A DNA stretch of 64,000 nt, taken from the NCBI GenBank assembly GCA_015501585.1, contig JADNRY010000308.1, forward strand, positions 1-64,000, written 5' to 3'. The notes beneath the pieces are model-generated. The model made no database searches and was not told where the DNA came from. It was given only the letters and a program-made list of their open reading frames with translations. The DNA comes from Rhodocollybia butyracea (lineage: Eukaryota; Basidiomycota; Agaricomycetes; Agaricales; Omphalotaceae). Position 1 is the stretch's first letter; each line of letters begins with the position of its first letter. The position numbers and the translations under genes are program-made. Shown here in pieces: positions 44,021 through 55,715 of the stretch.

Positions 44021-44103
44021 GGTCACACCCAGACTTGAACCCAAGGCCTCCTGGTCACTTTTATAGGTTCTACAATGAGTGATAACCACTATGCCATGAA
44101 ACC
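44021..44103 (-). ncRNA. tRNA-like sequence, probable SINE head
   Basis: The minus strand starts GGTTTCATGGCATAGTGG, contains an A box (TGGCATAGTGG) and a B box (GGTTCAAGTCT), and ends TGTGACC, pairing with the first seven bases at six positions if one wobble is allowed. It resembles valine-type tRNA but the anticodon region is irregular and too long. A gene-free tail continues to about 43900. Most likely a tRNA-derived SINE or tRNA pseudogene. Confidence 0.5.
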
Positions 44104-44409
44104 AAGTGTTATTGTGGTACTTGGGGATGTTTTAACATCCAATCTCTAGCTGCTACTTAGTTAACACCTGAGCCCTGATGGTGCAGTTGCCCCTTTCCCT
44201 TGCTCCTTTCAGTTGAAGTAATGTACTGAGTGCCGGGTAGTCAGACCTGGACCCGACCCGGACCCGAGAGAGCACCCGACCCGGAAACCGGCCATACCTG
44301 GCATACCCGTGCCACACACTAGGAATTCCCGGCCCCGTGGGGAGTCCTGTCCCGTGGGAATTCCCAACCTATGGTCAGTGTCACTCAATAGCTGTTCATC
44401 AATTATTCA

Positions 44410-46216
44410 TTACTATAGACATATGTAATACTGAGCAGATCCTTTTCTAGTAGGATGAATGGGAATTCCCAACCTCATGAGAAGTCCCAACCATAAGACA
44501 TGCTTTAGAAAGTAGAACCACTTCTTAACATCACCACCAGTTGCTTTTACAAGCCCCTGACAAATACCAAAGTGAGCTTGCTCTATCTTTCCATTGCCTT
44601 GTGAGTTGTAGGGTGAAACCCTTATTCCTCTAATGCCATATTTCTCAGCTAGCCAGTCCAACATGGGAATCATCACTGGAGTGTTGTCAGTAACAACCTC
44701 CTCAGGACATTCCCAATGACAAATAATGTCATCAAAGAACCATTCACCAAGGGCTCACGCATTTTCTTGTGGTAAAGCTCTGGCTTCGGACCAACTTGAC
44801 AAAGAGTCTCTAGCATGTACAATATATTTACACTTATTACTGTCCGATGACATGTTAATGGTATCAACGTGAACCTTTTGGAACAGTGATGGTGTATGTG
44901 TCAATACTGGTGGTGTTTTCAAGAGTTTGAGTTGACGATTCTGGCAGGGGATACAAGATCCTACATACCATTGTACATTGCTCTTGATTTCACACCACCA
45001 AAAGCGTCTTTTGATAAATTTGCGTGTTGCAAAAGTCCCTTTATGAGCTAGACTGTTGTGCGCGCTGATACGCTGGTTTACTAGCTAGGCCTGTATAAGC
45101 TAGATATTGCTATTCCAAGCTTATCTGTATTGTACATTGGATACCAAGGGCTATAGTGAGTCCCACACTGTTAGCTAAAGCTGATAGGAAGTCTATTGTA
45201 CCCACTGAGTGCATTGTGGATGGTATAAGTATTTGCCACACTTTGTACTCTAACCCAAGTCCTATGCGAATGCATAACCTAGAAAATACTGGTGATCACT
45301 CAATATAAGGCTAGACTTACTTGATGCATACTCAAGGGAACTTCATTCACACACACAAAGTTCACAAGTGGAGGTGCTAGTTCAATAGAGACATACATGG
45401 CTATTTGCTAGATAATGTTCATGGACATAAACATCAGCAATTCTGTCCTCAGGCAGTCTACCTTGGTAAGTGCAGCGATGACCGACAACTATAGTTTCAG
45501 AGCAACAAATAAATGCTTTCTTTCCAGAGAAGGTACCGCTGGCATATTTCATCCTTTGAATTACTCTGTTTACATTCTGCAGGTGTTCCCAAACAAAGTG
45601 TCTGACTTTCAAATTTTCAGGTATGGTTTCATACCCTCTGTCAGCTAGCTCTTACCTAGTCGGTGGTCCCTTGACTGGTACATCATCGACATAAGGTATA
45701 GTAACATGTGGAATTTCATATTTCAAAATATAAGTCACATCATCATGGAAGATTGGAACAGAATTAGTCCACCCCATTGGTAATTTAACCAATCTGTGAG
45801 GTCCGAAAGGCGCCTGGAAGGTCGTAAGGTCATGCAAGGAGCTCGCGGTCTCTCATTGTATCCAACATAGAGATCTAACGTTGCTCCGCATGCTCTACTA
45901 CAGAAATCCCTTGCTATATCAGCTGTAGCCGGAGGTATCCCTGATTGTTGTATTGTAACTTTGTTCAGAGGTTCCAAACTATGGACTAGCCTTAAGCTTT
46001 TACCATCTTTCTTTACTACACAAAACCATTTAGATCTGTAGGACAAACTACTAGGCTTGTATACTCCTGCATCAATCTTTTCCTTGATAATTTTACAAAC
46101 ATCTTTGAAAATTCCTGGTGGGATTGGAATATTTCTTTAACCGCGGGAAAGAATTCTTCCTTAAACGTGCCTGCTTCTGCAGCTGTCCAGGCAAATCCAT
46201 CCTCTTGTATCTTCAT
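44410..46216 (-). pseudogene. Ty3/gypsy-type pol pseudogene (RT and integrase parts)
   Basis: Minus strand, in order: RT fingers (SKWFCVVKKDGKSLRLVH, near 46030), palm with PYVDDV (near 45670), the post-palm segment with FVWEHLQNVNRVIQRMKYAS and VVGHRCTYQGRLP (45400-45600), then the integrase zinc-binding part (SCIPCQNRQLKLL, about 44940) and core with HARDSLSSWSEA, VTDNTPVMIP and NSQGNGKIEQAHF (44580-44830). The reading frame changes several times and RNase H is missing between 45380 and 45060. The element is dead. Plain retrotransposon of a fungus; class judged from the YVDD motif and domain order. Confidence 0.85.
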
Positions 46217-47149
46217 GACCAGGTTGACCTAGGTCAAGACCAAGTTGACCCAGATCAAAACCAGGTTCCCCAGTGCCAGTGGTTCTGCCCCTCCAAATCT
46301 GCCAACTGCACATCCCTAATGGTGGCCTGTAATCACCCCTGACATGTTGCACCAACCTCCCCCACTCCCTTTAAGCAATGTTCTGATCTCTCCCACACCA
46401 TTCCAATCATTTCACTGTCCATCCTCTGGTATCCATTAATACAGCCTCCCTTAGTATCCCTGGCACATGTCCGACCTTTTCTTTGGCATCCCGTTTTTTG
46501 GACTCCCTCCTTCCATACTCGAACACCCTCCCTTACCCCTCCCACAGCATCACCTATGTCTCCCACAGCACCCCCTATTTGACCCCAGGTCATGACCTGG
46601 AGCTGAAGGCTAAGCCCAGCATTCTGGCTCTTTTTAGTCAGGTCAATGTACAAAATATGTAGGCTGATAAGACCATATATGTGGTTGCCTGAAGTAGGAT
46701 AAGGCTGCTCCTTTTCATCCCCTGATGCCCTGATATGTTCTCTACCCTTTCTGGGTCTCTGATATATTCAGATGGCCCCTGGGAGATCAGTCTTTATTGA
46801 TCTTTAAACTTCCCCATCAAAAACCCCCATTTTTTCAAAATTAGAGGATAAGTATCATAGTATCAAGGGCAGACTGGGCCTCAGACTCTATGATAATGTA
46901 CCCTGGTATAGTAGGTACATTTTGAGTACTCAGGAGTGGCTTATACTGCCCTGGGAGAGTGGGTAATAATTGATATATGCATTTCCCATCAAAAGCCCTC
47001 ATTTTTTTCGAAATTAGAGGATAAGTATCATAGTATCCAGGGCACACTGGGTCCCAGGCTTCCATAATAATGGAACTTCCCAACCTCCATTTATAGTAAT
47101 TTTAAAAATTGCTAAATGAAGAAAATTTTGGTGTGACAATAGTCACATT

Positions 47150-47350
47150 GGGAATTCCCAACCCCTTGGAACTTCCCATCCCATGGGACTCCCCATGGGA
47201 ATTCCCACTCTCATGGGAAGTCCCATCCTGTGGGAATTCCCAACCCCCTTAGGAGTTCCAAACTCCATGGGAATTCCCAAGCTCACGGGAATTGGGAAGT
47301 CCCAACCTCATGTGGGAATTCCCAACCCCATGGGAAGTCCCAACCCTATG
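47150..47350. repeat. Array of palindromic TGGGAATTCCCA words
   Basis: About a dozen copies of CCCATGGGAATTCCCA-like and GGAAGTCCCA words in 200 bp. A shorter matching array at 42120-42190 lies in the opposite arm, and a few words occur near 44330 and 44460. Confidence 0.7.
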
Positions 47351-47442
47351 GGATTACCCTTGGGACTTTCTGACTTGTTAGTCTGGGAAATGTCACAAAA
47401 GTGCTGACTAATTTGTCCTGGGGCCAGGTTGCCTGAAGTGCT

Positions 47443-49960
47443 TTGTTCAGTTAAGTGACTTTTGTATAGTGAATCAACATAGCTGAACTTTTTGTATTGA
47501 CGCTGACCTTCCTTCTAAAAATGATGCGGATACTAAATGCGTTGCTGGTCGGATGCGGCTGCGTTATTCTGAATCATCAGAAACAGGGACTTTCATCTGG
47601 GATTTCATTGCTTGCGAAAGATAGGTCAAAACTCTTTATTTCTACAGCTGTTTCCATCCTTCTGATAGTTTAGAGATTAGCTGTTCTTTCTATCCATCAA
47701 ATACATGACATTTCATGTAAGCTGAAATGTCTTCAAAAAGTATCTCTTTCTGCCATTATTTCTGCTGATAAAATACATTGTGTTTTACATTGTATTTAAT
47801 TTAGCTTGAAACCTGGACTGAAACACTGATTGTAACTTTTCTTTCGAAAGGTGCTATAAAACAACCTAACAAAAACACTACCGCACCTAACCAGACTATC
47901 GATATGTAAGGGAGCGAGGGCAGGTTGTCAGAGATTCCCCGAGGGAAAGTCTTGTAATATCGGATGTACGCGTGCGACTGCTCCAGGTTCAAGACTGTAG
48001 CGCTAACGTGGGTAACTAAGCTTAGACAACTCTTAGAACTAAGTCGAGAGAAGCCTAGTTGGGGTGTACAAGTGTACGAGGGAACCAGGTGTGTATGTCC
48101 AAATCAATTAACCAAAACCAAAACCAATACAACGAAACTAAGATTCTCCTAGGCAAACTCTGGCTCTAGCTAGAATAGTAATCTCGAGGTTTGTCAACAA
48201 CCCTAGGCAAACTCTGGCACTAGCTGCTGTGACGCCGTAAAGTCCTCGACCAAACTCTGGGCCAAGCTACGATATTGTGAGTGAACTTAATCACTAGGAA
48301 CTCGTACCACAATCTTAGTGGCTCGTCTAACTTCGTGAAGAAGTCAACTAAGGAACTGTAAAGTCACATGACTCTGGAAAGACAACCATTCGCTCCAACT
48401 GGACCAAAAGGCCACAATATCAGGTCTGACCTGATATGCTTCCCAGACTATATAAATGGTTCACTTCTTGACAGGAACCCTCACTCTGGAGCCGAATAAT
48501 CCCTTACTAGAAGCCGTCCCCTCTAAGGAAGCAACTAGATTTGAGTTGATCTGGAGTTCAAGAGAACTCTACACACTTAAACTCGATCAAGATACGAAGC
48601 GCATGAAGTTTATTACTTTCTTAAGATAACCAAGTCAGGAGGCGTCACGCTACTGATCCCGTGGGGACTTTCTACGGAGCACTGGTCTTAGCAGTCAAGT
48701 CGAGGGCAAGAAACTTGTCTTATTGAATAAATATATCTGGCTTATATACTGAGTAGAGAGAGTTTAATACGAAAAATAGATGAAACAGATACGGAGAGAG
48801 ACGGAAAGAGAGTGGAACAGAGGAATCTGGCTCGGAAAGGAAACTCCAGCCTATATATGGTACACACAATAAAGAAATAGTCCATTCTTGGGTATATATC
48901 AGAGGTAAAATATGATTTTGTGAGGATTAACATAGTTTTAAAGTGTTTTGATCCGAGCGAGGTTTCTCTGATTACTCCACAATTCTCCGGGGTCAGGAGT
49001 ACCTTAACGCTTCATGATCACTCGCCGCCCAGTTTCCCTTGGGTGAGTTTCATTCTATTCCTCGGATAGTTCTGTCCATCCTGAGTGTGATTAACATTCT
49101 CTCGAGAAGGCCTGTTGTCTAGCTTTCCAACGACACCACTTATGATAGTCTCGAGCAACTGTGCTGAGTATGTACAAGTGATTCCCAATAGTCGGCTTTA
49201 ACGGATAAGACCTTCCGTGTATGATTTCTAAGATCAAATGTTTCGATTTGCCAAGGCTATCCCGGTGCGTAGCTTTCCGTAGGACCGCTAAGCATGTTTC
49301 TACCGTCCTCACGGTTATGGCCGGTGCCACGAATAGACCTCTACGGTTTCCTCAGGATCGTTCTGGTCCATTGTTACAGACTGTAAAGTCCACATCTTAA
49401 CATAGCTTGTTGGGGGTCTTAGTGCGAGGGATGCCTTCCCTCATAATTCCTTCCCTCGAGTAACGCGTTGGCTTAGTACTTATCCCGCTTCGAGATGTCC
49501 TGTAGTTTAGAGAGTATGCACTCTTGGGTATAACTAGATTGATGATCTAGCGTTAACATCTCCGGGCAGCCCAGGTATCCTCGCTAGCTTGGCTCTAGGC
49601 TACGCTTGTGGGTGTACCTTCACGGCTCGATGAGTATTATTGTTAAGTTCTTTGCCTCGGCAACAGCTATCACGCTCGGGCTCCGTATAACTCTCTTATT
49701 GCATTGTATAACATGTACAAAGTGTCAAAATGTACGGTTACACGCCTTAGGCCGATTTTAGGCCTAATAGCGCCTGTCCTTGTCCCCAGTGAACAAAAAG
49801 GATAGCCGGGATAGGAATGTAATGGCTGCTTGGTGTCCATTGGCCTTTACCAGCCTATCTGCAATACCTGGGTCTTGATCAGAGCAGTACTATTCATTCC
49901 AGAGCTGCCCAGAGCAGCCAAAGTTCATCCCAGGTTTTGCAGATACCAGTAGCGCATATT
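47443..49960. other. No gene assigned; one minus-strand coding-like frame
   Basis: 49091-49330 (minus) reads APAITVRTVETCLAVLRKAT and STVARDYHKWCRWKARQQAF, which looks coding but is unrecognised. 48725-48935 is purine-rich. Related words CTAGGCAAACTCTGGC (48151, 48205) and CCAAACTCTGGGCC (48251) are repeated. No element ends were found. Confidence 0.3.
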
Positions 49961-49964
49961 ATGG

Positions 49965-50420
49965 AACCAGTTATGACCGGATCTTTGTGATGCTCAATAG
50001 CAAATTCTGACACATACAACTACTCTCCATGCACCCCAGTTTACCGCTGCTAATAGTTATCTCCAGACTTTTTCTTTTCTCATTGCCATGTCTATTAGGT
50101 AACTTATCCTGTCATGCTAATATCTTACCCAATTATGACCAGAACTCAATAGACAGTAGTGCAATCCAGACATGTCCAGTACACCTCCACCCTCCGTCAA
50201 CACCGCTATCTCCAAATGTTTTTCTTCCTTTCTCATTTACCCCCCCCCCCATGTCCCTTGGGTGAGTTATACTGTTATACTGTCATAGTGATATCTTACC
50301 AAATTATGACCAGAATTCAATGCTTAATAGCGTGCGCAGTCTGGACAAATACAATCCCTCTCAATCCGCCCTTGTCAGAGCTGGATTTTATCTGCCTCCC
50401 TCATGATCCCCATGTCCCAT
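49965..50420. repeat. Tandem repeat, about 170-bp unit
   Basis: ACCAGTTATGACCGG (49968), CCAATTATGACCAGAA (50129) and CAAATTATGACCAGAA (50299) mark three diverged units. Each continues with CTCAATAG, CAGTCTGGACA-type and TCCAAATG/TTTTTCTTC segments. A nine-base C run lies at 50240. Confidence 0.6.
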
Positions 50421-52799
50421 GAATCCTCTCTTACAGTATTATTATATGGAGCCAATATCATATATATTCTTATAGTAGAGCTGTAAGCCTGTATTGAGTG
50501 ACTCAAGTACTGTAAAGTCTTCAGTATTGGTGACAAAAACAATGATAACCAGAGTTCACCTCATTCAATCAGTCAAAAAATGCAGACAGCTCAAGTACAA
50601 GGTTTGCTTGTGTTCAGCAACACTCAAGGCTACTTGAGGCTTGAGCAGGCTTAGGTAGACCCAAGTGGCTAAAGTCACTTGAGCATAGCCTTGGGCAACT
50701 TCAGACTCAGGTCACCTTCAAGTTTACTTGAGTTTTCCTGATAGGCTGAGCCACCCGCACCATCTTACACTACCTGCTTGCTACCTGCCTATAGTTTACC
50801 ATGTCTCCATCCAGATTCTACATAAGCAGTGGGCTAGGCGCCAGTCCTCACCCATAGATATTATTAAACTGCTTATGTGGATGAGGATCGATCCTCATCC
50901 ACGTAAGCATTTCTTGGTTGGCCATGTGAACAAAGAGGATCAAGCCGGCACGGGAATGTAACAGCTGAGGGTAACTATGACCCAAGACTCACATACGAAT
51001 TTCCTCCGCCCCAAGAGGGTTGTACTTATAAGATAGTAACTGACTGTACAGTAAGTAAGTATACTGAGCAGTTTATTTATATAATACTTACCACACCAAA
51101 TTCTGTATCCTTTGGTTGACAAAGTCAGAAAAAATCACTAACTTTGACCTGTGTTAAACCCATTTTTTAATTTTGTGTTTGAGCTAAAAATGACATGTCA
51201 CATGCCAAACATTCCGAAATGGGGTAGATTACTACAATAGATTAAAATATCTATTTGATACCATCAAAAATTCCTGATGGAGATCCGCAAAGTTAGAAAG
51301 TTAGGTGAAAAACGGCCTGAAATCCCCTCTCTAGAAATGCCGAGTTTATCTACATAAGAACTCGGAAACCCACACTGGTATAGAGTAATGGCCGCCAACA
51401 TAAGTTGCTTCAAGAGAAGATATTGTTCAAGGTCAAGACTGAATAGGGTTAGATAAAGATTCAAGAGTCAGCCGACAACCGGGAAGATCGGGTTAGGGCC
51501 CGGGAGATGGGAAGATGGCAATCAACAAATGGAGTAACCGGCTTGGCGGTTCAACATCAGGTGGGAAAGAAATTCCCGATCTGGTAACTCTTGAAGAATC
51601 CATCACTCATTTGTCACCTACAAGACCAGGGAGTGTTCATCTTGGTCATATAAGGTAGGGAGGGGGGGTGGGGTCCAAGAGCCTTAAGAGTAAAATTTCA
51701 TAGCACTATTTTTGCCCTTGGGGCCTGGGCCTTCAATATTGCATTTCTTGTGCATATTTTGAATATTTGGCTAGCTTTCAATGGTATAAGAACCATTTTC
51801 TTAGCACACAGTGCTCATAGGTACCATTGGGGCAACATACACCAACTATTTTCATGGGAGTATTGCTCATTGAGTCATTATTAGTGGCATGTTGCTTGTT
51901 CACTGTATATTGACCTTAAGACCAAAATACAAGGTGATATATGATTTAAAAAATTGCACACCCCCTGTACAAGACCCTTCCCTTCAGTCAGAGTCGGAGA
52001 CCTGTGGAAGTAAGTACTTCTAACTTGCTGCCGGCGGGCATGGTATCGGCTTGCCCCAGTTACCACAAATTTAAAACATGTTGACCTTTTTAAGTCTTTT
52101 ACAGGTAAACTTGCCAGTACCGGTAGCTTGTTAACCTGCATAAAAGATAAAGCCTACGACCATCCAGTTCCCGCGTGTTTCGACTTGGTTTCGACCAGTT
52201 GCACATTGCTCTTTTTGTGCCTTTTACTCCATCTGTATAGTCCATAGCCTGGGAACAACATGAAGGCCCTTTATCCAGCATTAGTCCACTGTAAAAAATG
52301 CTTAGCAAAACAATCATTATTGAAGTTAAAGCTTCAGCATCTGAAATTGGTTGGAGGAGTCTCTGACCACTCCACCAGTTGCATGTAGGAATCGGGCTTC
52401 TCTTCCATTTGGGTTACATGTACACAACTGCTTTTCATCACATTCAAGCTAACTTGTTCCAACTGAGATCTTGTTCTCTCCTCTCCTATGGATGATACAA
52501 TAGAAGCTTCCTTCCAAGTTCTTTCCCCCATCTGCCTCTTGCCTCTTATATAGGCTGGGATTACCTTATGCTTTGCAGTTGCCGGTCATGTTTCTGGAGT
52601 AGTTTTGTGTTGACTGTGCTGTGTGGTTCATATCTGCGAAACTTGGGATGAGCCATGGACTGCTCTGGAACATGAAGAAAGGTTGATTAGTAATTAGTTC
52701 AGAAGCACCACAATATTTAAATAAATTGAAGGAGATAAATGTAGGTATAATACAAAGTGCAATGGTGCCATAACAGGGCAACCCCAAATAAACATCCAA
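50421..52799. other. No gene assigned
   Basis: 50922-50965 repeats words of 49790-49830 (GTGAACAAAxAGGAT, GGGAATGTAA). 50590-50735 is dense in ACTTGAG/CTCAAG words. Short frames around 51880-52530 (minus) have no recognisable domain. Confidence 0.3.
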
Positions 52800-52944
52800 C
52801 TATGCCAGATGCAGCCCTCCTACGGGGTTATGTGACTGCCGATGCATTGATTGATGGGGTTATGTCTTGCGTCAATAAGAAGCCGCACTTGGCTGAGCAT
52901 GAAATAGTACCCTGCATCTTAGGAGGACTGCATCTGGCGTAGTT
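52800..52944. mobile_element. Small MITE-like inverted repeat, 145 bp
   Basis: ACTATGCCAGATGCAGCCCT at the left and, inverted, ACTACGCCAGATGCAGTCCT at the right form 25-bp near-perfect terminal repeats. No TSD can be defined, so the superfamily is unknown. Confidence 0.5.
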
Positions 52945-53103
52945 GTATGTACGAATCTGTTCTTTTGGGGCTGACCGGCAAGGATTTTAGGCACCGTACC
53001 ATCACATTCCGTTGGGCACTATTTATAATTACACCTGTCTTAATTTGTTTAAATATTGGGGCGCTTTTCAACTAAGGTTTAGCCTCTGTTCATTTCACTC
53101 CAG

Positions 53104-53112
53104 TATATAAGC
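53104..53112 (+). promoter_or_regulatory. TATA box upstream of the Myb gene
   Basis: GTATATAAG lies about 60 bp before the ATG of the Myb gene, a plausible core promoter position giving a short leader. Confidence 0.4.
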
Positions 53113-53169
53113 TCTGAAAGTCCATAAGCGGTTCCACAGTGACCTATACTCCTCCAGCATATAGCAGCA

Positions 53170-54707
53170 ATGTCATACCGAGAGCGCCATTCCTGGACAG
53201 AGGAAGAAGATCAATTATTACGTGATGCAGTCGATTTGGGCAAGAGTTAGAACATCTTGTGGTTCTGCATGAACTCATCTCTCTCTGTAGAAGAGCCAGG
53301 CTCAATAAACCCTACAAAATGGCATGCAATATCCAAGAATGTGCCAAATAGAACAAATAAGGTACTTGACTAAAGCGAGGAAGCGCAACACGAACAGGGG
53401 TTGACATTTGAAACAGGACTGTCGAAAACGATGGTTTACAAAGATAGGCTCTGATGTTCTAGTGAAAGGTGGCTGGGCATTCGAAGAAGATGAAAGGCTT
53501 GTCAAGGGCATCGAGAAATATGGAACAAGGCTAGTCAATTTGTCTAGAGCATCTCTTACGTCAAATTCAAGCCCTGTCATTGTTTAGGTGGTCACTTGTC
53601 TCGGCGTATGTTCATACCAGAAATAGTGACCGTGAGCAGCTTGACTATTGCTGAAAGCCTCCTGAGTAGATATAAATAGAATGCGCCAAACGCTGGACAG
53701 ACACTCTCAATCCAATGATCAATCGTACACGATGGTCTGCCGAAGCAGTATGTGTTTTTAGTCATGCTAAATCGATGTTATTGATCCAAACTGCAGGATG
53801 CTCTACTCCTCAAAGCTGTTGGAGAGCACGGCAAATTATGGACCAAGATAGTTCGTATCTATTTCCCAGGGCGGACGGGTCTCGCGGCTAAGAATCGGTA
53901 GTAGTAAACTTCAGGTACAAAATGGACATTGATATTCTAATCACCTTATTATAGATATAACAGTATCACTCGGTCCGAGATAAAGGTTCCTCAGCGTAAA
54001 CCAAATCAATCTTGGGCCCTTCGTCAACAGTTTCGAGCTCACAAAGTACTATATCCAAGTCATCATCCCCTTCTTTGACTGGGCCGGACTCACCCGAACA
54101 ATATACTCCAAGGAGCCTGAACTTTGCTGAGCCGTCTCTTCACATTCTTCCTGAAATATGGTCTCCCGCTGACTCTGGTTGTGGGGACACCGTGCCACTT
54201 TCTCTATCGTCACTACCGTTCACTTGCGAAAAACTTTGTGAAGTTATGCTTTCCGAACAGGGGGTCATGACTGGTTCTGCCAGTGGGGGAATCCCTGATA
54301 TCAGTGAACTGCGGTCATCTGCTATTTTTTCTGCGCCACAAGATTTATCATTTCTCTTTTCATCCGAGATTACAGATGGAACATATTCGCAGCTACAATA
54401 TGCAGTAGATACATGCTCTGATGCCCCTCTTCCCCTCGGTTCATCATCCGACCCATATCAATCTTCAGATCCGGAGTTCGGTACCATTTCACCAATGACT
54501 TTTGTTCAGTCGTCTGTCCTTGTCAACAACAGTTCGCCATCTCATAACAGTGATGGGGAGGTGGCAAAACCCAAGCAAATGGCTAGAGACACGGATGTAC
54601 TCGGAAATAATGATAATGGACTTGCGATAGTATCTTCCAGCCCATTGTGGGAAATTCCGAGCTCAGGTGCTCAATTGTTAATTGCACAGTGGCCCGATGT
54701 CTTCTGA
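53170..54707 (+). CDS. Three-repeat Myb DNA-binding protein, eight exons
   Basis: Exons 53170-53245, 53291-53361, 53417-53529, 53588-53631, 53680-53747, 53797-53897, 53955-53995, 54031-54707 sum to 1191 nt (396 residues). Three Myb/SANT repeats are visible: HSWTEEEDQLLRDAVDLG..PTKWHAISKNVP (R1), KGGWAFEEDERLVKGIEKYG..WSLVSAYV..CAKRW (R2) and RTRWSAEADALLLKAVGEHG..WTKIVRIYFPGRT (R3). Residues after about 170 are Ser/Pro-rich and acidic, a likely activation region. Nuclear regulator by family; targets unknown. Intron 53530-53587 must start GC rather than GT to keep repeat 2 intact, and the last intron (53996-54030) would be only 35 bp, so one of these may instead be a lesion. Confidence 0.85.
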
Positions 54708-55280
54708 ATCCTTATTCAATATCCTCTTACATAGGGCAAGAACTCTGGTAGTTGATTTGCAACTGCGTTTGACGCAGTCGAAACCTGTTTCCCCGGGCAG
54801 TGACCGGATCGGTGATTGAATTCTTTTGTAACGTACTTGGTAAAATAGATTTGGTGATCTCATACATGCGGCATGTCGGCATCATAGATGCTCGCGGGGT
54901 CATTCAAATTCTTTTGTTGTGCTTAGGGGTTAGACTAGGTTAGGCTCAGTTCACCTCTATTTCCTGCCTTGTAAATCATAGCCGTTTTCATAATAGGTAT
55001 TTTGAACTCGTGAGAATTTGCAATAAAATCACATTTTCAATGGTGCGGCCTGGCACTTCAGTTCTCCTTCAATTGTCTTGATTGTTAGCGTAAATTAGTG
55101 TGATGACCCATACCCAGTGCACCATGTATTTAGATGTGTGAATATATCAATTAATGTCCACTTCATCTGGTGGAACCCATTTGAATGCATTGAAATTCTA
55201 GTAAGTGCAGCCTGAGAATACATCATATGAGCAAAATAAGTATCTAGCTATCTAATACTAAAGGCAACAGAGCTAAAAAC
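54708..55280. other. 3' flank of Myb gene, no gene
   Basis: A likely 3' untranslated region with AATAAAA near 55021. Nothing else recognisable. Confidence 0.4.
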
Positions 55281-55715
55281 TGTTGGAATTGATTTGTATG
55301 ACGTCACGCAATTTTCCATAAATGCGGTGACATCATCGGGATTGATCACTGGGATTGGGCTTTCTGAGTGCCGGGCTAGGTATTTCGGGCCATTACTCCA
55401 CAAAGCGTCTTATCCTACGGTATATTTCTTCATCCTATCTTTAAACATGCACTATTATATGTTTGTACCTTGTTCCATAGCCTATTCGTATTTCCACACC
55501 GCCTGCGGAGGCCGCGTATCTTTTACTTATATTCATAGATAGTACTTACTACTTTGTATTGGCTCCCCTCAGAGTGTTCTTATCTCTGAGGTGAGCCTAC
55601 TTACTTCCTTTATATACTGACGAGGTCCATAGCTGTAGCTTACTGCATACTTCGTTAGGTATTTATTCTCTTATCTCTGAGCTGTAGCTTACTGTGTACT
55701 TCGTTAGCTCTTACA
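55281..55715 (+). mobile_element. Solo LTR, 435 bp, TSD AAAAC
   Basis: It runs TGTTGGAATTGATTTGTATG to GTTAGCTCTTACA, flanked by AAAAC at 55276-55280 and 55716-55720. It contains TTTATATACTGAC and a duplicated segment AGCTGTAGCTTACTGYRTAC. The TGTTG..TGACATCA start relates it loosely to the 40627 and 62967 families. Confidence 0.85.

Larger units (their letters stand above)
42047..47442. mobile_element. Large inverted-repeat unit enclosing gypsy pol remains
   Basis: Both ends read inwards CACTTCAGGCAACCTGG, then GGACAAATTAGTCAGCAC, then arrays of the palindrome TGGGAATTCCCA/GGGACTTCCCA, then AAAATTTTCTTCATTTAGC; arms are about 200 bp (left) and 350 bp (right). The CACT- ends recall CACTA elements but no 3-bp TSD was found. 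Between the arms are gypsy pol fragments, LTR-like direct repeats and a tRNA-like sequence, which suggests a gypsy element inserted into an older TIR element. Confidence 0.6.

Noticed and set aside
44021..44103. Functional tRNA gene
   Set aside because: The anticodon arm is irregular and too long, and the acceptor stem has a mismatch; treated as SINE head or tRNA pseudogene.
45650..46216. Active reverse transcriptase gene
   Set aside because: The YVDD palm is present but the frame shifts repeatedly and RNase H is missing.
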